Assembly: GCA_039583875.1 (NCBI GenBank)
Contig: CM077147.1
Span: 107,678,124-107,742,123, forward strand
Source: Platanthera guangdongensis
Lineage: Eukaryota > Streptophyta > Magnoliopsida > Asparagales > Orchidaceae
DNA: 64,000 nt
Direction of reading: 5' to 3'
The notes beneath the pieces are model-generated. The model was not told where the DNA came from. It saw only the letters and a list, made by a program, of their open reading frames with translations, and did no database searches. Both the position numbers and the translations under genes were made by a program. Numbering within the stretch: position 1 is the first letter of the stretch; the number at the start of each line of letters is the position of its first letter. Positions 12,037 to 23,869 of the stretch are shown here, piece after piece.

Positions 12037-13450
12037 TGATGCAGGGCATAGACAAGCACTTGCAGCGGATGACGAGTTTTGGGCCCGTTCGGGGTCAATT
12101 GGCGACTTTCCATATATGGCGTGCCTGGATCGACGATAGGACTCTGCGGATGCGTCCGGATTCGCGCTACGAATAAATTTCATATATTAATTTATTATAT
12201 TTGCATTTATTTTGATGTATTTGGGTGGGCACGCCTCCGGCCAATCATAATCGGCGATGGTGGGATGCCCTAGCCTCCTCTTTATTATAAATAGATCGTG
12301 TATAGGCTGAAAAGAGGTATTGCAGATTTTGGAGTCATTGAATCCCGAAATCCGGCAATCTCTCCACGGTGCCGACTCTGTGGAACCCTAGGTGACGACT
12401 CCTATGCTTGTTGTATCTTCTTCCTCAAGATAACCCCAAACCCTAAGCCCTATTTTTCCTCCTCCAAACCCCCTTTCAGCCGCCCAAATCAGCCCCAAAA
12501 CAGCCCCATTTGGTTGTCCAGAATTTCCTTCCTCATTTCACTGTTCTTTAATGAAATTTACTATTTCATTCCTATAGTTTTCCCCATATTTTTAAAGCAG
12601 CCGGCCCACAGCTTTCTCAGCAAACCACTGCGGCATACTTCTCCCCCTTTTGAAGCCCACCCCTCTCTTGACCGACTCCACCCACAGCCAGAACACCCCC
12701 TAGCCCACCACTCCTCTCCTCCCAAAAGCCTCCACCGTCTCCCCTTCTAGCACCTCCAGCCACCGCCCCTTTTTCCGCCCCATCATCCTTTGCCGCCAGC
12801 CCACCTCTTCGTGGAACCACCGTCAAACAGCCCCAATTTCCAGATCAGTCCAGATCTGAAAAATTTCAGCCCCAGATCCGCTCTCCCCTTCAGCCGTTAG
12901 TCACCACTTAGTCTGGATCGGCCGCCAAACACCGGATTCATTCATCCCTTGCCCGGATCTACTCATACGTGGTCGAATCTATCCATTTCCAGTCCGATCC
13001 CACCATCCCCCCGCCGTGGACAACCGCCTCCATCACTTCCACACCGTTGGTTCCACATCTGATCACTGTCCCAAGCTTCCGGCTCTAGAATTCTCAGTGG
13101 CTTGGTCAACCCTTTACTTGGTAAGTCTCTGTCGTATTGGAATATTATTTTCAACATTTTTATTTGATGAGACACTATATTTGCTTGGATATATATTTTA
13201 TTGTGGAGGTTTGTTTTGAATTATTATTGTGATTTGCAGGGTTTATTTGTCGCGCGCTCTTACTTTAGCCATCCACGCGGAGGAAAGCCTAAGCTTGGTT
13301 TGCCCTAATAAATAATTTATATATTACTGTGAATTTATCTGTGAGATGTTTAATTTAATTATCTAATTTGTGACTTAACCGTCGGATTTGCAAAGCATGT
13401 AGGGGTTAGGTCACTGAGTATCCCGCCACATATAGATTCGACCTGCGTCA
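12037..13450 (+). repeat. 5' LTR of the Ty3 deletion derivative
   Basis: Begins TGATGCAGGGCA and ends GCGTCA. A CCAAT sequence at about 12241 is followed by the TATA box ATTATAAATAG at about 12284-12294. ORFs across it are not coding. Confidence 0.88.
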
Positions 13451-13452
13451 AT

Positions 13453-13468
13453 TGGTATCAGAGCGAGG
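13453..13468 (+). promoter_or_regulatory. Primer binding site, tRNA-Met type
   Basis: TGGTATCAGAGCGAGG, two bases after the 5' LTR. Confidence 0.85.
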
Positions 13469-13518
13469 TTGCGCGCACTTTTCGATACGCAGTTGTAGAG
13501 TTTATAGGTTTGTCAGTC

Positions 13519-14898
13519 ATGTCCAGGTATCACCACTTGTCCCCACCTCACTTTGGAGGCCTCGAGTCCACTTGTACAAGCTCCCACAGAGCCCCATCAG
13601 GGAAATCCTCACGTTACTACGACGAATATTCTCTGTCGCAGCACACCACTTTTAGAGATCGTGTTGACACACCTACACGACTCCACTACACTAGAGACGA
13701 TTAGTATAATTATTGTCGTCGTTCATATCCTTGCACGCGAGCGGATCGCGTTGACCCTTCGACACGACCCAATTACCTTAGAGATGAGTATTATGAGGAT
13801 CGTTTATTTGAGAGAGATCTTAAGAGTCAGTTTCGTACTGTTACCCCCTGCTTTGACGGCTCATCGAGTCCCGAGTCTTTCAGTTATAGGCTCGTGGATA
13901 TGAAGTATTATCTCGATCATTTTGAGTTCTTCGGTGAGCATCGAGTCACGTTTGTGAAACTTAGACTTTTAGATCAGGCGATGTCATATTGTGCTAGTGT
14001 TGAGAGGACCTGCGAGCGAGATCGTCTTCTCTGCATCACTACTTGGGTGGACATGAAGCATACATTGTGTCAGAGGTATCTACCTTTGTCGTATCGGAGT
14101 CGCTTGCTCGGCCAATTATTTTCCCTTCAGCAAGGATCCATGTATGTCGCTGAGTATAGGGATCGCTTTGATGATTTAGTTGTGAGGAGCGATATCCGAG
14201 AGGACCCAGCCATGGCCACTTCCAGATTTCGGTCTGGACTTCGATCTGACATTCGTACTAAGGTGATTTATCATAGCTCGAAGTCCCTCGAGTCGATATA
14301 TCAGCTCGCCCTTCGTTATAAGTAGTCTCTGAGATCCGCAAGATCTACTCGATTGGATCCTCACCTTAACGTCGGCAGTACAAACTCCTCCCACACCGAG
14401 GACACCACTTTGCCTATCATTGTTCTGTCAGACATGACAGAAGTGATATCGGATACAGATTGCTCTCACCCCAGTGAGACGCTTAACCCAGCGAGTGACC
14501 TATCTTTTGTTTCTGACGCTCCTCTAGTGACCCCGACTGAGAGTGAGCCAGAGCGACCTATTGAGTATATAGTACTGTGGCCCTTACCCAAACCTCCACT
14601 TTTGGCATGTCCTGGGTTGATTAACACCCCTACACTAGGCTCATGTCTTGACACTGCGCCGATAGATTCATTCTTGAGTGAAGGTCTGTGTGACTCTCTC
14701 ATTGTCACTTCCCTGAGTTACATCACGATCGAGGGCCCAGAGCCGGGTGTTGATCTTTTAGTGACTATGTCACCCATTCACGGAGATACTACCCCTCACA
14801 ATGGTACCCATCTGGAGGATCGTGACCCTGGTGATGAGTACTATGACGACCCCCTGTTGAGCCACCTGATGAGCCCCCACATCCTGGTGAGGATGTGA
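13519..14898 (+). pseudogene. gag-like protein with two in-frame stops
   Basis: One frame from ATG at 13519 to 14898 is interrupted by TAG at 13702-13704 and 14323-14325. The middle part carries the Retrotrans_gag pattern: FDGSSSPESF, YYLDHFEFFGEHRVTFVK, the TTWVDMKHTLCQRYLP block, GSMYVAEYRDRFDDLV and SRFRSGLRSDIR. After the second stop the frame encodes an acidic, proline- and threonine-rich tail with no zinc knuckle. The protein would be a capsid precursor. With two stops it is not made as one chain unless read through. The start is chosen as the first in-frame ATG after the primer binding site. Confidence 0.75.
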
Positions 14899-15251
14899 TT
14901 CAGGTGATTCGCTTGTTTACGAGTTCCGAATTATTGGCGCCACTTCCATTAACGTCACCGACCTTGCCCCAAAGGATGGATATTGCGTGGAGCATTAAGT
15001 GTCTAGGACAACACCGGTTGACGCACCGCACTTTAGATGAGTTTTGGGACGCACCACCTGCTGACCCAACAGACGAGTTCTTCAATTTTGGGGATACTCC
15101 ACACACTATAGAGTCACGTCTTCTAGTCTGTGTACACTATTTTCACCTAGGTGGTTGTGTCATCTGCGATGACTTTTCTTACGCATCTCCTGGTGAGCCC
15201 CTTGGTGTGCTACGTTTCCAGAGAGACAATTGACTATTTACAAGCTCGTAT

Positions 15252-16280
15252 TTGAGTATAGTCATCTCTCACGGTCATCTGAGCAGTCATCTCACATGGG
15301 ATGAGTTTTTCTACACTCCTCCGAGAGAGCATCCTGATAGGCCACCTCCTTTGATAGATTTTTCGGTCATTAGTAGATTTTCTCATGGAGAGCATGTTGT
15401 ATTGGTCATGTTTCATTTGCATGAGTCTGTTAAGTCGTTTCGTCATCATTTGCATGAGTCTGTTGTGTCGTTTCATCATCATTTGCATGAGTCTGTTGTG
15501 TTGTTTGTTCATCGTTTGCATATGCAGCATGAGACAGTCCGACGGAGAATTCATAATGATAATAAATTTTATAAGTCACATGTGAATGTTCACTGGCAAG
15601 TGCAGGTACTTCATGAAGGTGAGCAGGTGATGGTGAGAATCTGCGTTGTGAGGCTCCATGCGAGGCATGCTAAAAGATTGAGCGTTAGACGAATGGATCC
15701 CTATATAATCATGAGACTGATCGAAGCAAACATCTACGATCATGATATCCCTACAAGTATGGGCATCCACCTGGTATTTAATGTTGAAAATCTGACGTCA
15801 TACTACGAGCCTCGCGAGTATGTAGACCCAAGCAGTGGAGACTTCTAACCGCCCACACCTCCATATTTATTGTCTTGCCACCTTCATAGCCCACACACGT
15901 CTGATGGTCACCACTACTCACCCACTTCTAACATCCACCCACCTGGGGACTCATCTTCGTTGTTTCTACCTACGGCGCCGCCGATCGCACCGGGATCCAC
16001 CACTCGTGAGTTGAGCGTTGAGAGGATCATGAAGACCAGACTCCACCAGTGCATTCCTACTACAGACGTTGGTGACACCTGGGTACTTGCAGCAAATCTC
16101 GATCGACTCGCCCCTAGACTTCGACTTCAGTACGGCCGTCTCCATTCACCGGAGATAACAATTTTTCCGTCAGGGGGAGATGATTGGCGAGGACATTCTT
16201 CCATCGACGACACTTGGATGATCTCCGGTGGACCTCTTCGAGTCTTACCTGGCATATATCGAGAGAATTTTGATCCCTAA
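15252..16280 (+). pseudogene. Ty3 integrase C-terminal remnant with degenerate chromodomain-like tail
   Basis: One frame with a stop at 15846-15848. The first part contains GEQVMVRI, RRMDPYIIMRLIEANIYD and TSMGIHLVFNVENLTSYYE, matching the GPY/F-type region at the end of gypsy integrases. The second part (from about 16008) contains VERIMKTRLHQ, WVLAANLDRLAPRLRLQYG and ends SPEITIFPSGGDD, which resembles the chromodomain and PGGDD end of chromovirus pol. The usual aromatic residues of the chromodomain are largely lost. An 11-residue unit (HLHESVVSFHH) repeats three times at 15416-15518. No integrase DDE core is present upstream. Confidence 0.65.
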
Positions 16281-16315
16281 TCATCGGGAGATGAAGTCTT
16301 TCAAGCCGTGGAGAT

Positions 16316-17731
16316 TGATGCGGAGCAAAGACAAGCACTTGCAGCGTATGACAAGTTTTGGGCCCGTTCGGTGTCAATTGGAAACTTTCCATATATGGCG
16401 TGCCCGGATCAACGATCGGACTCCGCGGATGCGTCCGGATTTACGATACGAATCAATTTCATATATTAATTTATTATATTTGCATTTATTTTGACGTATT
16501 TTGGTGGCCCCGCTTCCGGCCAATCATAACCGTCAATGGTGGGATGTCCTACCCTCCTCTTTATTATAAATAGATCATGTATATGCTGAAAAGAGATATT
16601 GCAGATTTTGGAGTCATTGAATCCCGAAATTCGGTGATCCCTCCAAGGTGCCGACTCTGGGGAACACTAGGTGACGACTCCTAGGCTTGTATCTTCTTGA
16701 TCAAGATAACCCCAAACCCTAAGCCTTATTTTCCCTCCTCCAAACCCCTTTTCAACCGCCCAAATCATCCCAAAAACAGCCCAATTTGGCTGTCCAGAAT
16801 TAACTTCCTCATTCATTTCATTGTTCTTTAATGAAATTTACTATATCATTCCTATAGTCTTCCCCCTATTTTTAAAGCAGCCGACCCACTGCTTTCTCAA
16901 CAAACCAATGCAGCCTACTTCTCCCCCTTTTGAAGCCCACCCCTCTCTTGACCGACTCCCCCCACAGCCAGAACACCCCCTAGCCCACCACTCCTCTCCT
17001 CCCAAAAGCCTCCACTACCTCCCCTTCTAGCACCTCCAGCCACCGCCCCTTTTTTCACCCCAACATCCTTTGTCGCCAGCCCACCTCTTCGTGAAACCAC
17101 CTCCAAACAGCCCCAATTTCCAGATCAGTCCAGATCTGGAAATTTCAGCCCCAGATCCGCTCTCACCTTCACCCGTTAGTCACCCCTTAGTCTTGATCCG
17201 CCACCAAACACCGGATTCATTCATCCCTTGCCCGGATCTACTCATACGTGGTCGGATTTATCCATTTCCGGTCCGATCCCACCATCCCCCCGCCGTGGAC
17301 AACCACCTCCATCACTTCCACACCGTCAGTTCCACGTCCGATCGCTGTCCCAAGCTTCCGGCTCTGGAATTCTCAGTGGCTTGGTCAGCCCTTTACTTGG
17401 TAAGTCTTTGTCGTATTGGAATATTATTTTCAACATTTTTATTGGATGGGACACTGTATTTGGTTTGATATATATTGTATTGTGAGGGTTTGTTTTGGAT
17501 TATTATTGTAATTTGCAGGGTTTATTTGTCACGGGCTCTTGCTTTAGCCCTCCACGCGGAGGAAAGTCTAAGCTTGTCTTGCCCTAATAAATAATTTGTA
17601 TCTAGTTGTGAATTTATCTGCGTGAGATGTTTAATTTAATTATTTAATTTGCGTCTTAACCGTCGGATTTGCAAAACATGTAGGGGTTAGGTCACTTATT
17701 TTCCCGCCGCCTATAAATTTGTCATATGTCA
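16316..17731 (+). repeat. 3' LTR of the Ty3 deletion derivative
   Basis: 1,416 bp, partner of 12037-13450. TATA box at about 16561-16572. A GGGGGAGATGAT polypurine-like tract sits at about 16170, some 145 bp before the LTR instead of directly against it. Confidence 0.88.
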
Positions 17732-17736
17732 AAAAC

Positions 17737-19800
17737 TAAGGAAAGTTACGAACTACGCGTCATAATATCGACGAATGTTATTATATTGTTTATAATAAGT
17801 TCTGCAAGTCCCCGTCTGGCATTGGCGAACGTCACTTTATATTGTTAGTGGGATAAGATTTGAAATATAAAGGTCCCAAGAACTTGTGCGAGCGGTAGTG
17901 AATCCTATTCGGTAGTGAGTAGTGACGCTTAGACTTCCATTCGAAATTTCTATAACTAGAACCATGTTTACATACAAATTTTATCCATACTGAATTTGCA
18001 AGATGTTCGTGATAACTGGTATGAGGTTTAAGGAAAGCACTAGAAAGATGTTGAAAATTAACTTCAACTTTGTTGGGGAGACCATTCAGAAAATTAAAGA
18101 CCTTGGGATGAGAAGCAGAAATTCGTGATGCTCCTGCAATATGATACATTTTGAGCTTTTGATCCCAAATAAAGCAAGAGGACCTGGATGCCCCCTCGAT
18201 ACCTGCATGAGCAAGAGCTCGTGGATTTATTTTTGCACTTTAGCATATTGAGCCTTCTGCTAGTAGGAGCTCGTGAAGACCCTTTTTAAATTTTGTATAT
18301 TGAGCCTTCCATAGCAAAAGGAGCCGGCGAATGCTTTGACTTGGTGTGGTCTATCATGCATAGGTTCTTTGGGTTGAATGTGAATTCAACAAGTTCCGTA
18401 ACACACATCAGTAGCAATACGATGCTTCCACAAGTTTCGGGACACCTCAGTAGCAATACACTGATGAATTTTTTGTTTTTGTGATTTTGTGTATATCGTT
18501 GTAAACGCCATCATTTTTGCGAATGTAACAGGTTTAATAATAATACAAAAGAGAATTTTCATGCCTGATATTTACCATTTACTCTTATATTATTTTCTTT
18601 GTTTATTAGTTTGAATGTGTTTGCATGCACTTATCTGATGTTCATGTGTATTCTGTAATTGTCTGCAATCTAGCAATCTTTGTCAACGGTTTTCGCAAAA
18701 AAAGAATGTAAACCAGAACTCGGAAGTTTACGCTTAAATGATCACAAGTTCTAGAATATGAGAGCAACTTGAAAATTATTAAGCTTTTGAAATTACTTCT
18801 AAAACTCTCTAGTGTCAGGCAGCTAGAGAACACTCAATTGGGCATAAGACATCTGTTAGGACAGAAGTGTGTTGTTAGGAAGTGGTTTATGTCCAATGGA
18901 TTTTAGACCAATTGATCTGGTAATGAGGTGGGACAGGTTTCGACGAAAGACAAGACCGAGCACGTATTGATCATTGCGTGATATTGGATCAGGTCAGCCA
19001 CTACATATTTGCAACTAATTCTAGTGAGATGTGGACTTGGTGGGAGTTACGACCCCGCAACCTCAATACACGAAGACGGAAGCAGGAACTGATGAAAGTT
19101 TAAACAAGTATGTGTCAAAGATTCCTCAGGGATCACACAAGTTCAAGAAACTCAGAGATGGAAAATTCACATGACCTTGGAGAAACCATACCATCTATCC
19201 AAGGATCATCTAAAGATGGAGACTAAGAGTTCTAAGAAAGAGTGCAGAAGCTCTGTAACAGGAATGATATGTTCATCTTAGAAAAAGATGTCTTACTTTA
19301 GAGGTGTGATGTATGCTGGTTGCGCATACCAGTGATACAAGTCGTGGTCAACCAAGATATTCCTGGTGTTACCTTTGTTGCGGGTTTGCAAGCAATAACG
19401 ACTGCTTTTTGGTGTTACTGTTGTAATGGGTGACCCTGTCCCAATTAGGATCCAGTTCCAGGATTGAGCTCATTTATTAACCCAAATCCTGCGACGACAG
19501 TGGAGAGCATCTATCGGGCGTGGACAGGGTCAGAAAGCAATTGTTTTCAGAGGTCGTCGATCTCTCAGGCAAACATCGCAGAGGTCTCGCGGGCAATACC
19601 GGAAGCATGTCAATGCTTGGCAAGGATAGGCAGTGGGCAGCCTTCAGGAGGCTTCTCAAGATACGATGTGGAGGTTCCGGACGGGAGTGCACGGGGGCAG
19701 TTCATCCAAGACCGCATGGACTTCTCCTTCTTCAGATTTAGCTCAGGCATCCCCGTGCGCCTTTACGCAACCTCACTTTAGTGTTCGCCGCCCGACTCTT
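17737..19800. other. Intronic or old repeat sequence, unassigned
   Basis: No coding region or clear LTR end in 17737-19400. The last 300-400 bp probably belong to the LTR of the following Tat-like fragment (a TGTTACTG at 19413 is a possible start), but no partner LTR is present to prove it. Confidence 0.4.
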
Positions 19801-20486
19801 TGTGTTCTTCTGGCGGCTGTGCATTTAATGTCGTAATTTATAAGGCATTGAATGTCCGTCGGTTCGTGTATCGTACACGTCGCCTACCCTCTAGTATAAA
19901 AGGCAGGCCAGGGGGTTTGGAAGGACACGCCGGACTTAGCCCAAAACCTGCCTAGTTGTAGGTGTGGTCACTAAGCTCACGTCTTTTTTTCTGTCTCTGT
20001 ACGCGCGCACACCCCACACATGGTCGCACCACATTGTTATCCTTTCTTGAGATAAATAAATAGAGACTCGTCGCAAGAGAGGCATTCGCAGCGGCAGGTC
20101 CAATCGAGTGTACGTCGCTGAAAGCGGCCTCCTCCTTACTCGTTGTGTTCTTCGGGCGGTCGTGCATTTAATGCCGTAATTTATAAGGCATTGAATGCCC
20201 GTCGGTTCGTGTATCATACACGCCGCCTGCCCTCTAGTATAAAAGGCGAACCATGGGGGGTTGGAAGGACACGCCGGACTTAGCCCAGAACCTGCCCAGT
20301 TGAAGGTGTGGTCACTAAGCTCCTGTCTTTTTTTCAGTCTTTGCACGCGCGCGCACCCCACGGGTGGTCGCACCACATTGTAATCTTTTCTTGAGATAAA
20401 TAAATAGAGACTCGTCGCAAGAGAGGCAATCGCCGCGGCAGATCCAATCGAGTGTACGCTGCTGAACGCGGCCTCCTCCTTACTCG
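19801..20486 (+). repeat. Tandem duplication of a 343-bp LTR promoter segment
   Basis: Copies at 19801-20143 and 20144-20486 are nearly identical. Each starts TGTGTTCTTC and contains the TATA box TATAAAAGG (19895-19903 and 20238-20246), the same transcribed leader, and the same end GGCCTCCTCCTTACTCG. The LTR therefore has two tandem core promoters. Confidence 0.88.
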
Positions 20487-20708
20487 TTCTTTGCGTGATC
20501 CGCAGTAGTCGGTCACTTGCGAACCACTCTCTCTCCTCTCCCGAACATCCTACTCCGGAATTGCGCGCAGAGAGTTGGTGACCATTTTTGGTTCCAACAG
20601 AATTTGGTGCGGTGAGCGTGCTGAAATCGATCCCGCCATCAAAAATCAACAAGAGCATTCAAGCAAGCCCCCGAGACCTTCAAGTCTATTAGCCAGCATA
20701 GTCAAACC

Positions 20709-22156
20709 ATGGTAGGCGGACAGACCCCGGATCCCGACCAGCCCGTCAGGAGAGTTGAGTTCAACCAGCTTTTCAACCTGGTAAACAAGCTAGTGACACG
20801 CCACGGGGGAACACAGGACGCAAATCACCAAGGAGACCCGCAACACCTGCGAATCCGCCCCAGGACCAGGCGGATGCCGCGCGTATTCGTCGGCGGCTAT
20901 TCCAGGAGGCCGCCTGACCTGGAAGGGTGCTCGACTTCGATGACCAAGTGTCGGTCGAAGGGGTAGAAGTGTTCTCTCCGTTCTCCCCGGCATCGTCGGG
21001 GAAACACTCTGAACGGTTTCCGAGAACCCCGCCTTCCTCGCTTCACGGGGAAGGAGGACTTGTCTTCTCACTTGCAAGCCTCCAACTCCATCGTCTCTCT
21101 GCAGCCCCTCTCTGAATCCATGCGCTGCAAACTCCTTTCCACCACTTTCGACGGAAAGGTAAGGGAGTGGATTCACAGCCTTCTTCCAGGCTCAGTCACC
21201 TCCTTCAAAGAACTGAGAGCAGATTTCCTGCAAAGGCTCGCCACCTCAAAGCAGCAAAGAGCGGATGTTGACACGCTTTTTCAGATCCAGCAGCGGGCAA
21301 GAGAGACAATGGGACAATAAGTAGATCGCTTTCAGAGCTTAATAATGGAAGTCCCAGATGTGGACCTTCACGTTTATTGGGTCGCGTTCACCAACGGACT
21401 CCGCCCAGGTCTTTTCCAGTTTATGATCAGTGAAAGGAAGCCCAAAACCTACGCATAACTTATTGAAAGAGCAAATCAGTTCATCGAGGGAGAATACAAC
21501 GCGATTTCGTCGCAAGTCTTTCGGAGTTAGGGGGGAAGCGCACCCATAGTAACCTCCAGTCGTCCCTTGGGGCCACTACAGAAGAGCAATTTCATCCGCC
21601 AAGAGTCTCGCCCCACACATCAAAGGGGGCGCAATCCTCATCAACAAGAGCCCCAAACTTTTCGACAAATGAAGACAGGACACCCCCGACAGCAACAATA
21701 GGAGAATGGTCGTACGCCGTTATTACTAGGAGCCCACCTAGAACAGTGGGAGGACGATGTGCAGGAAAACACAGACATCGAGATGCCGATGGAGGAGGTC
21801 CTGGAGGTTCTTCAGTAACAACCCGACTTTGGGCCCCAAGGCCTATGAAGGGAGGAGTCGGGAATAGAAATTTCAACCTCTACTGCAAGTTCCACCGTGA
21901 CGTGGGACACTACACAGAGGACTGTTGGGTCCTTCACCTTAGTAGAAGAGTTGTTAAAAGAAGGAAAGATGGAATATTTGTTAGCAGAAAGGCAGTTAGG
22001 GAGAGCTGGAGAAGCTCCCCCGTCGAGAAAAGGCCTTTGTGGGGATAAAGGGTCATTCCACTACTGTTACATAGATCCTAGGGAAAAATGCTTTCATGAA
22101 CAATCTGACCCTTTGCTTCTAGAGACCAAATCATTCCTTCCTGCAGATTGGTAGCT
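20709..22156 (+). pseudogene. Tat-like gag, multiple stops and frameshifts
   Basis: Starts MVGGQTPDPDQPVRRVEF. A conserved capsid block includes SSHLQASNSIVSLQPLSE, MRCKLLSTTFDGKVREW and TSFKELRADFLQRLATSK. The frame from 20709 meets stops at 20966 and after TMGQ (21318-21320), and others before 21531. The zinc-finger-like YCKFHRDVGHYTEDCWVLH is in another frame near 21880, followed by EELLKEGKMEYLLAERQLG in a third. It is clearly homologous in layout to the gag at 48447-47431. A capsid function is inferred for the ancestor only. Confidence 0.78.
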
Positions 22157-22337
22157 TCATGGCCCCTAGTAGGTCTTATCACTAAGGCCTATTACTCAGG
22201 CTAGGAGGACAGCTCAGTGGTCCACACCTGAATTTGAGTTATCTCGACATCTTGAAGATCAAGCCAGCAGTGTTGAGACAAGTCAGATATCTCGACGCCT
22301 TAAGACAGTTGTGTCGAGACAATACAACTGTCTCGAT

Positions 22338-23093
22338 GTAGGTGCCCTGCTGGGGTACTGATGTAGGATCCAAATGTGGATTTGAGAGTAGGGTTGTTCT
22401 CCTAGCCTGAGTAGTAGGCCTTAGTGATAAGACTGAGGTAGGTGACTGGTGAGGCACTGAGCTGTAGGTGACAAGTGTGTCACTGAGTGTAGTCCTTGGA
22501 GGAGGCTAGGACAACTACCTCTTAGGACTACACCACAGCCAAGCACACAGTTGTTTATAGTGGTTCCCCAATTGGGTACATCCACTTTTTCTCCCACCTA
22601 TCCAACTGATTTGTTGGACTAGCCACAAACTCCATTAATTTGCTCCTCAGAGCTTACACCTCAGGCCCTCAGCCTTACACACAGATTGTCTTCAGAATCC
22701 AAACTCAGAACCACAAGGCTTCCTACCTCAGAGCCCTGCAGAGCTTCTACAGCTCAGTGGTCCACTGACCACATACCTCAGCCTTATCTCGAAGGCCTAC
22801 AGCTCAGGCTTCTCAGCCCTACAACTTCAGGCACAAAGCCCTACTCTCAGAGTGCTGCAGCACTCCTACAACTCAGTACCCAACAGGTACCAACCTCAGT
22901 GCCCTTCCAGGCACCTACAGCTTAGCCTCCTCCAAGGACTACACTCAGTGACACACTTGTCACCTAAAGCTCGGTGACTCACCAGTCACCTAACTCAGTC
23001 TTATCAATAAGGCCTACTACTCAGGCTAGGAGGACAGCCCTACTCTCAGATCCACACTTGGATCCTACATCAGTACCCCAGCAGGGCACCTAC
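22338..23093. repeat. Inverted repeat, 173-bp arms
   Basis: Arms 22338-22510 and 22921-23093 are reverse complements of about 95% identity by eye, separated by about 410 bp. Both arms derive from the same part of the sirevirus-type LTR. A third, shorter copy (about 45 bp, direct orientation to the right arm) lies at 22160-22204. Confidence 0.85.
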
Positions 23094-23869
23094 CTCAGTG
23101 ACTAGTTAGTCACCTACAGCTCAAGCCAAAAGGCCCTACAACTCAGATTCGGGTAAACTGAATCCTACAGTAGTTTATACAAGATGAAATAAATTTAAGA
23201 CAACTGACTCAGAGATAAATCTCTGAGTCTACCTTGCTGGACTGAGCAGATATCAGTCCAGCCCACTTGCTGTAGAAGGAATGAGTCTTCTTCTACAGCT
23301 AACTTCTTTGCTGCACTGGTGAACAGCTATCTGTTGTTGAAGGCTAACAGCCCTTCACACAGCTAACTTCTTGCTGAATAGATGAATCAGCTGCCTTGTT
23401 CTGGAGAGAACAATCTTGCTGAACTTAAAGAGCTTCGGCTTTCTTTCTTTGTCTTCTGGCTAACTCTGCTGGACTTTTGCTTTCAAGCTTATCGGAGAAG
23501 ATAAAGTCCAGCCGCCTCTGGTTTTCTTTGTATGTTTTGCGTTTGTTCTCTATAACCCTAATCCTTTTCTTTTTCCTTTTTATAACTATTGATTTGAATC
23601 AATGGCACAATTGAGGAGTGGGTCCAGCCAAGGATTGGTGAGCGCCACCTCCCTCAGAAAAGGACAAAACAGCTTTCGGCGCTACTGCAGCTTTCCCGCA
23701 ACGGCTTCATGTAATTTGACTTTAATGACTTCATGGTGACGCCAGCAGTGGTCATCCTGGTGCTGGTGTAGCTTTCCCGCAACGATTTGAAACACTTTGA
23801 CTTGTTGACTTTTGATGACGTCAGCAGCGGTCATCACCTTCTGAGCTTAGAAAAATTCCAGAACTTCAC

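Larger units (their letters stand above)
12037..17731 (+). mobile_element. Ty3/gypsy deletion derivative with gag and integrase tail
   Basis: LTRs 12037-13450 (1,414 bp) and 16316-17731 (1,416 bp) are flanked by the 5-bp duplication AAAAC (12032-12036 and 17732-17736). The 2.9-kb internal region holds a primer binding site, a gag-like frame, and a degenerate integrase C-terminus with chromodomain-like tail. Protease, RT, RNase H and the integrase core are missing. Over about 180 bp I counted roughly 9% LTR divergence, so this is an old insertion. Size and content fit non-autonomous elements of the kind called TR-GAG, but the integrase tail shows it arose by internal deletion of a full Ty3 element. 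Confidence 0.88.
19801..22156 (+). mobile_element. Tat-like Ty3 fragment: LTR promoter part plus decayed gag
   Basis: Plus strand. A duplicated TATA-bearing LTR segment is followed by an LTR end at 20599 (TTCCAACA), a primer-binding-like AATTTGGTGC at 20601-20610, and a gag with several stops. The gag ends YCKFHRDVGHYTEDC, which is typical of Tat-lineage plant Ty3 elements. Pol and the 3' LTR are missing. The fragment is cut near 22156 by a rearranged sirevirus-type LTR. The left end is not resolved. Confidence 0.7.

Noticed and set aside
12298..12750. 150-codon ORF
   Set aside because: Falls in the U5/R part of the Ty3 derivative LTR and its partner copy has an altered frame.
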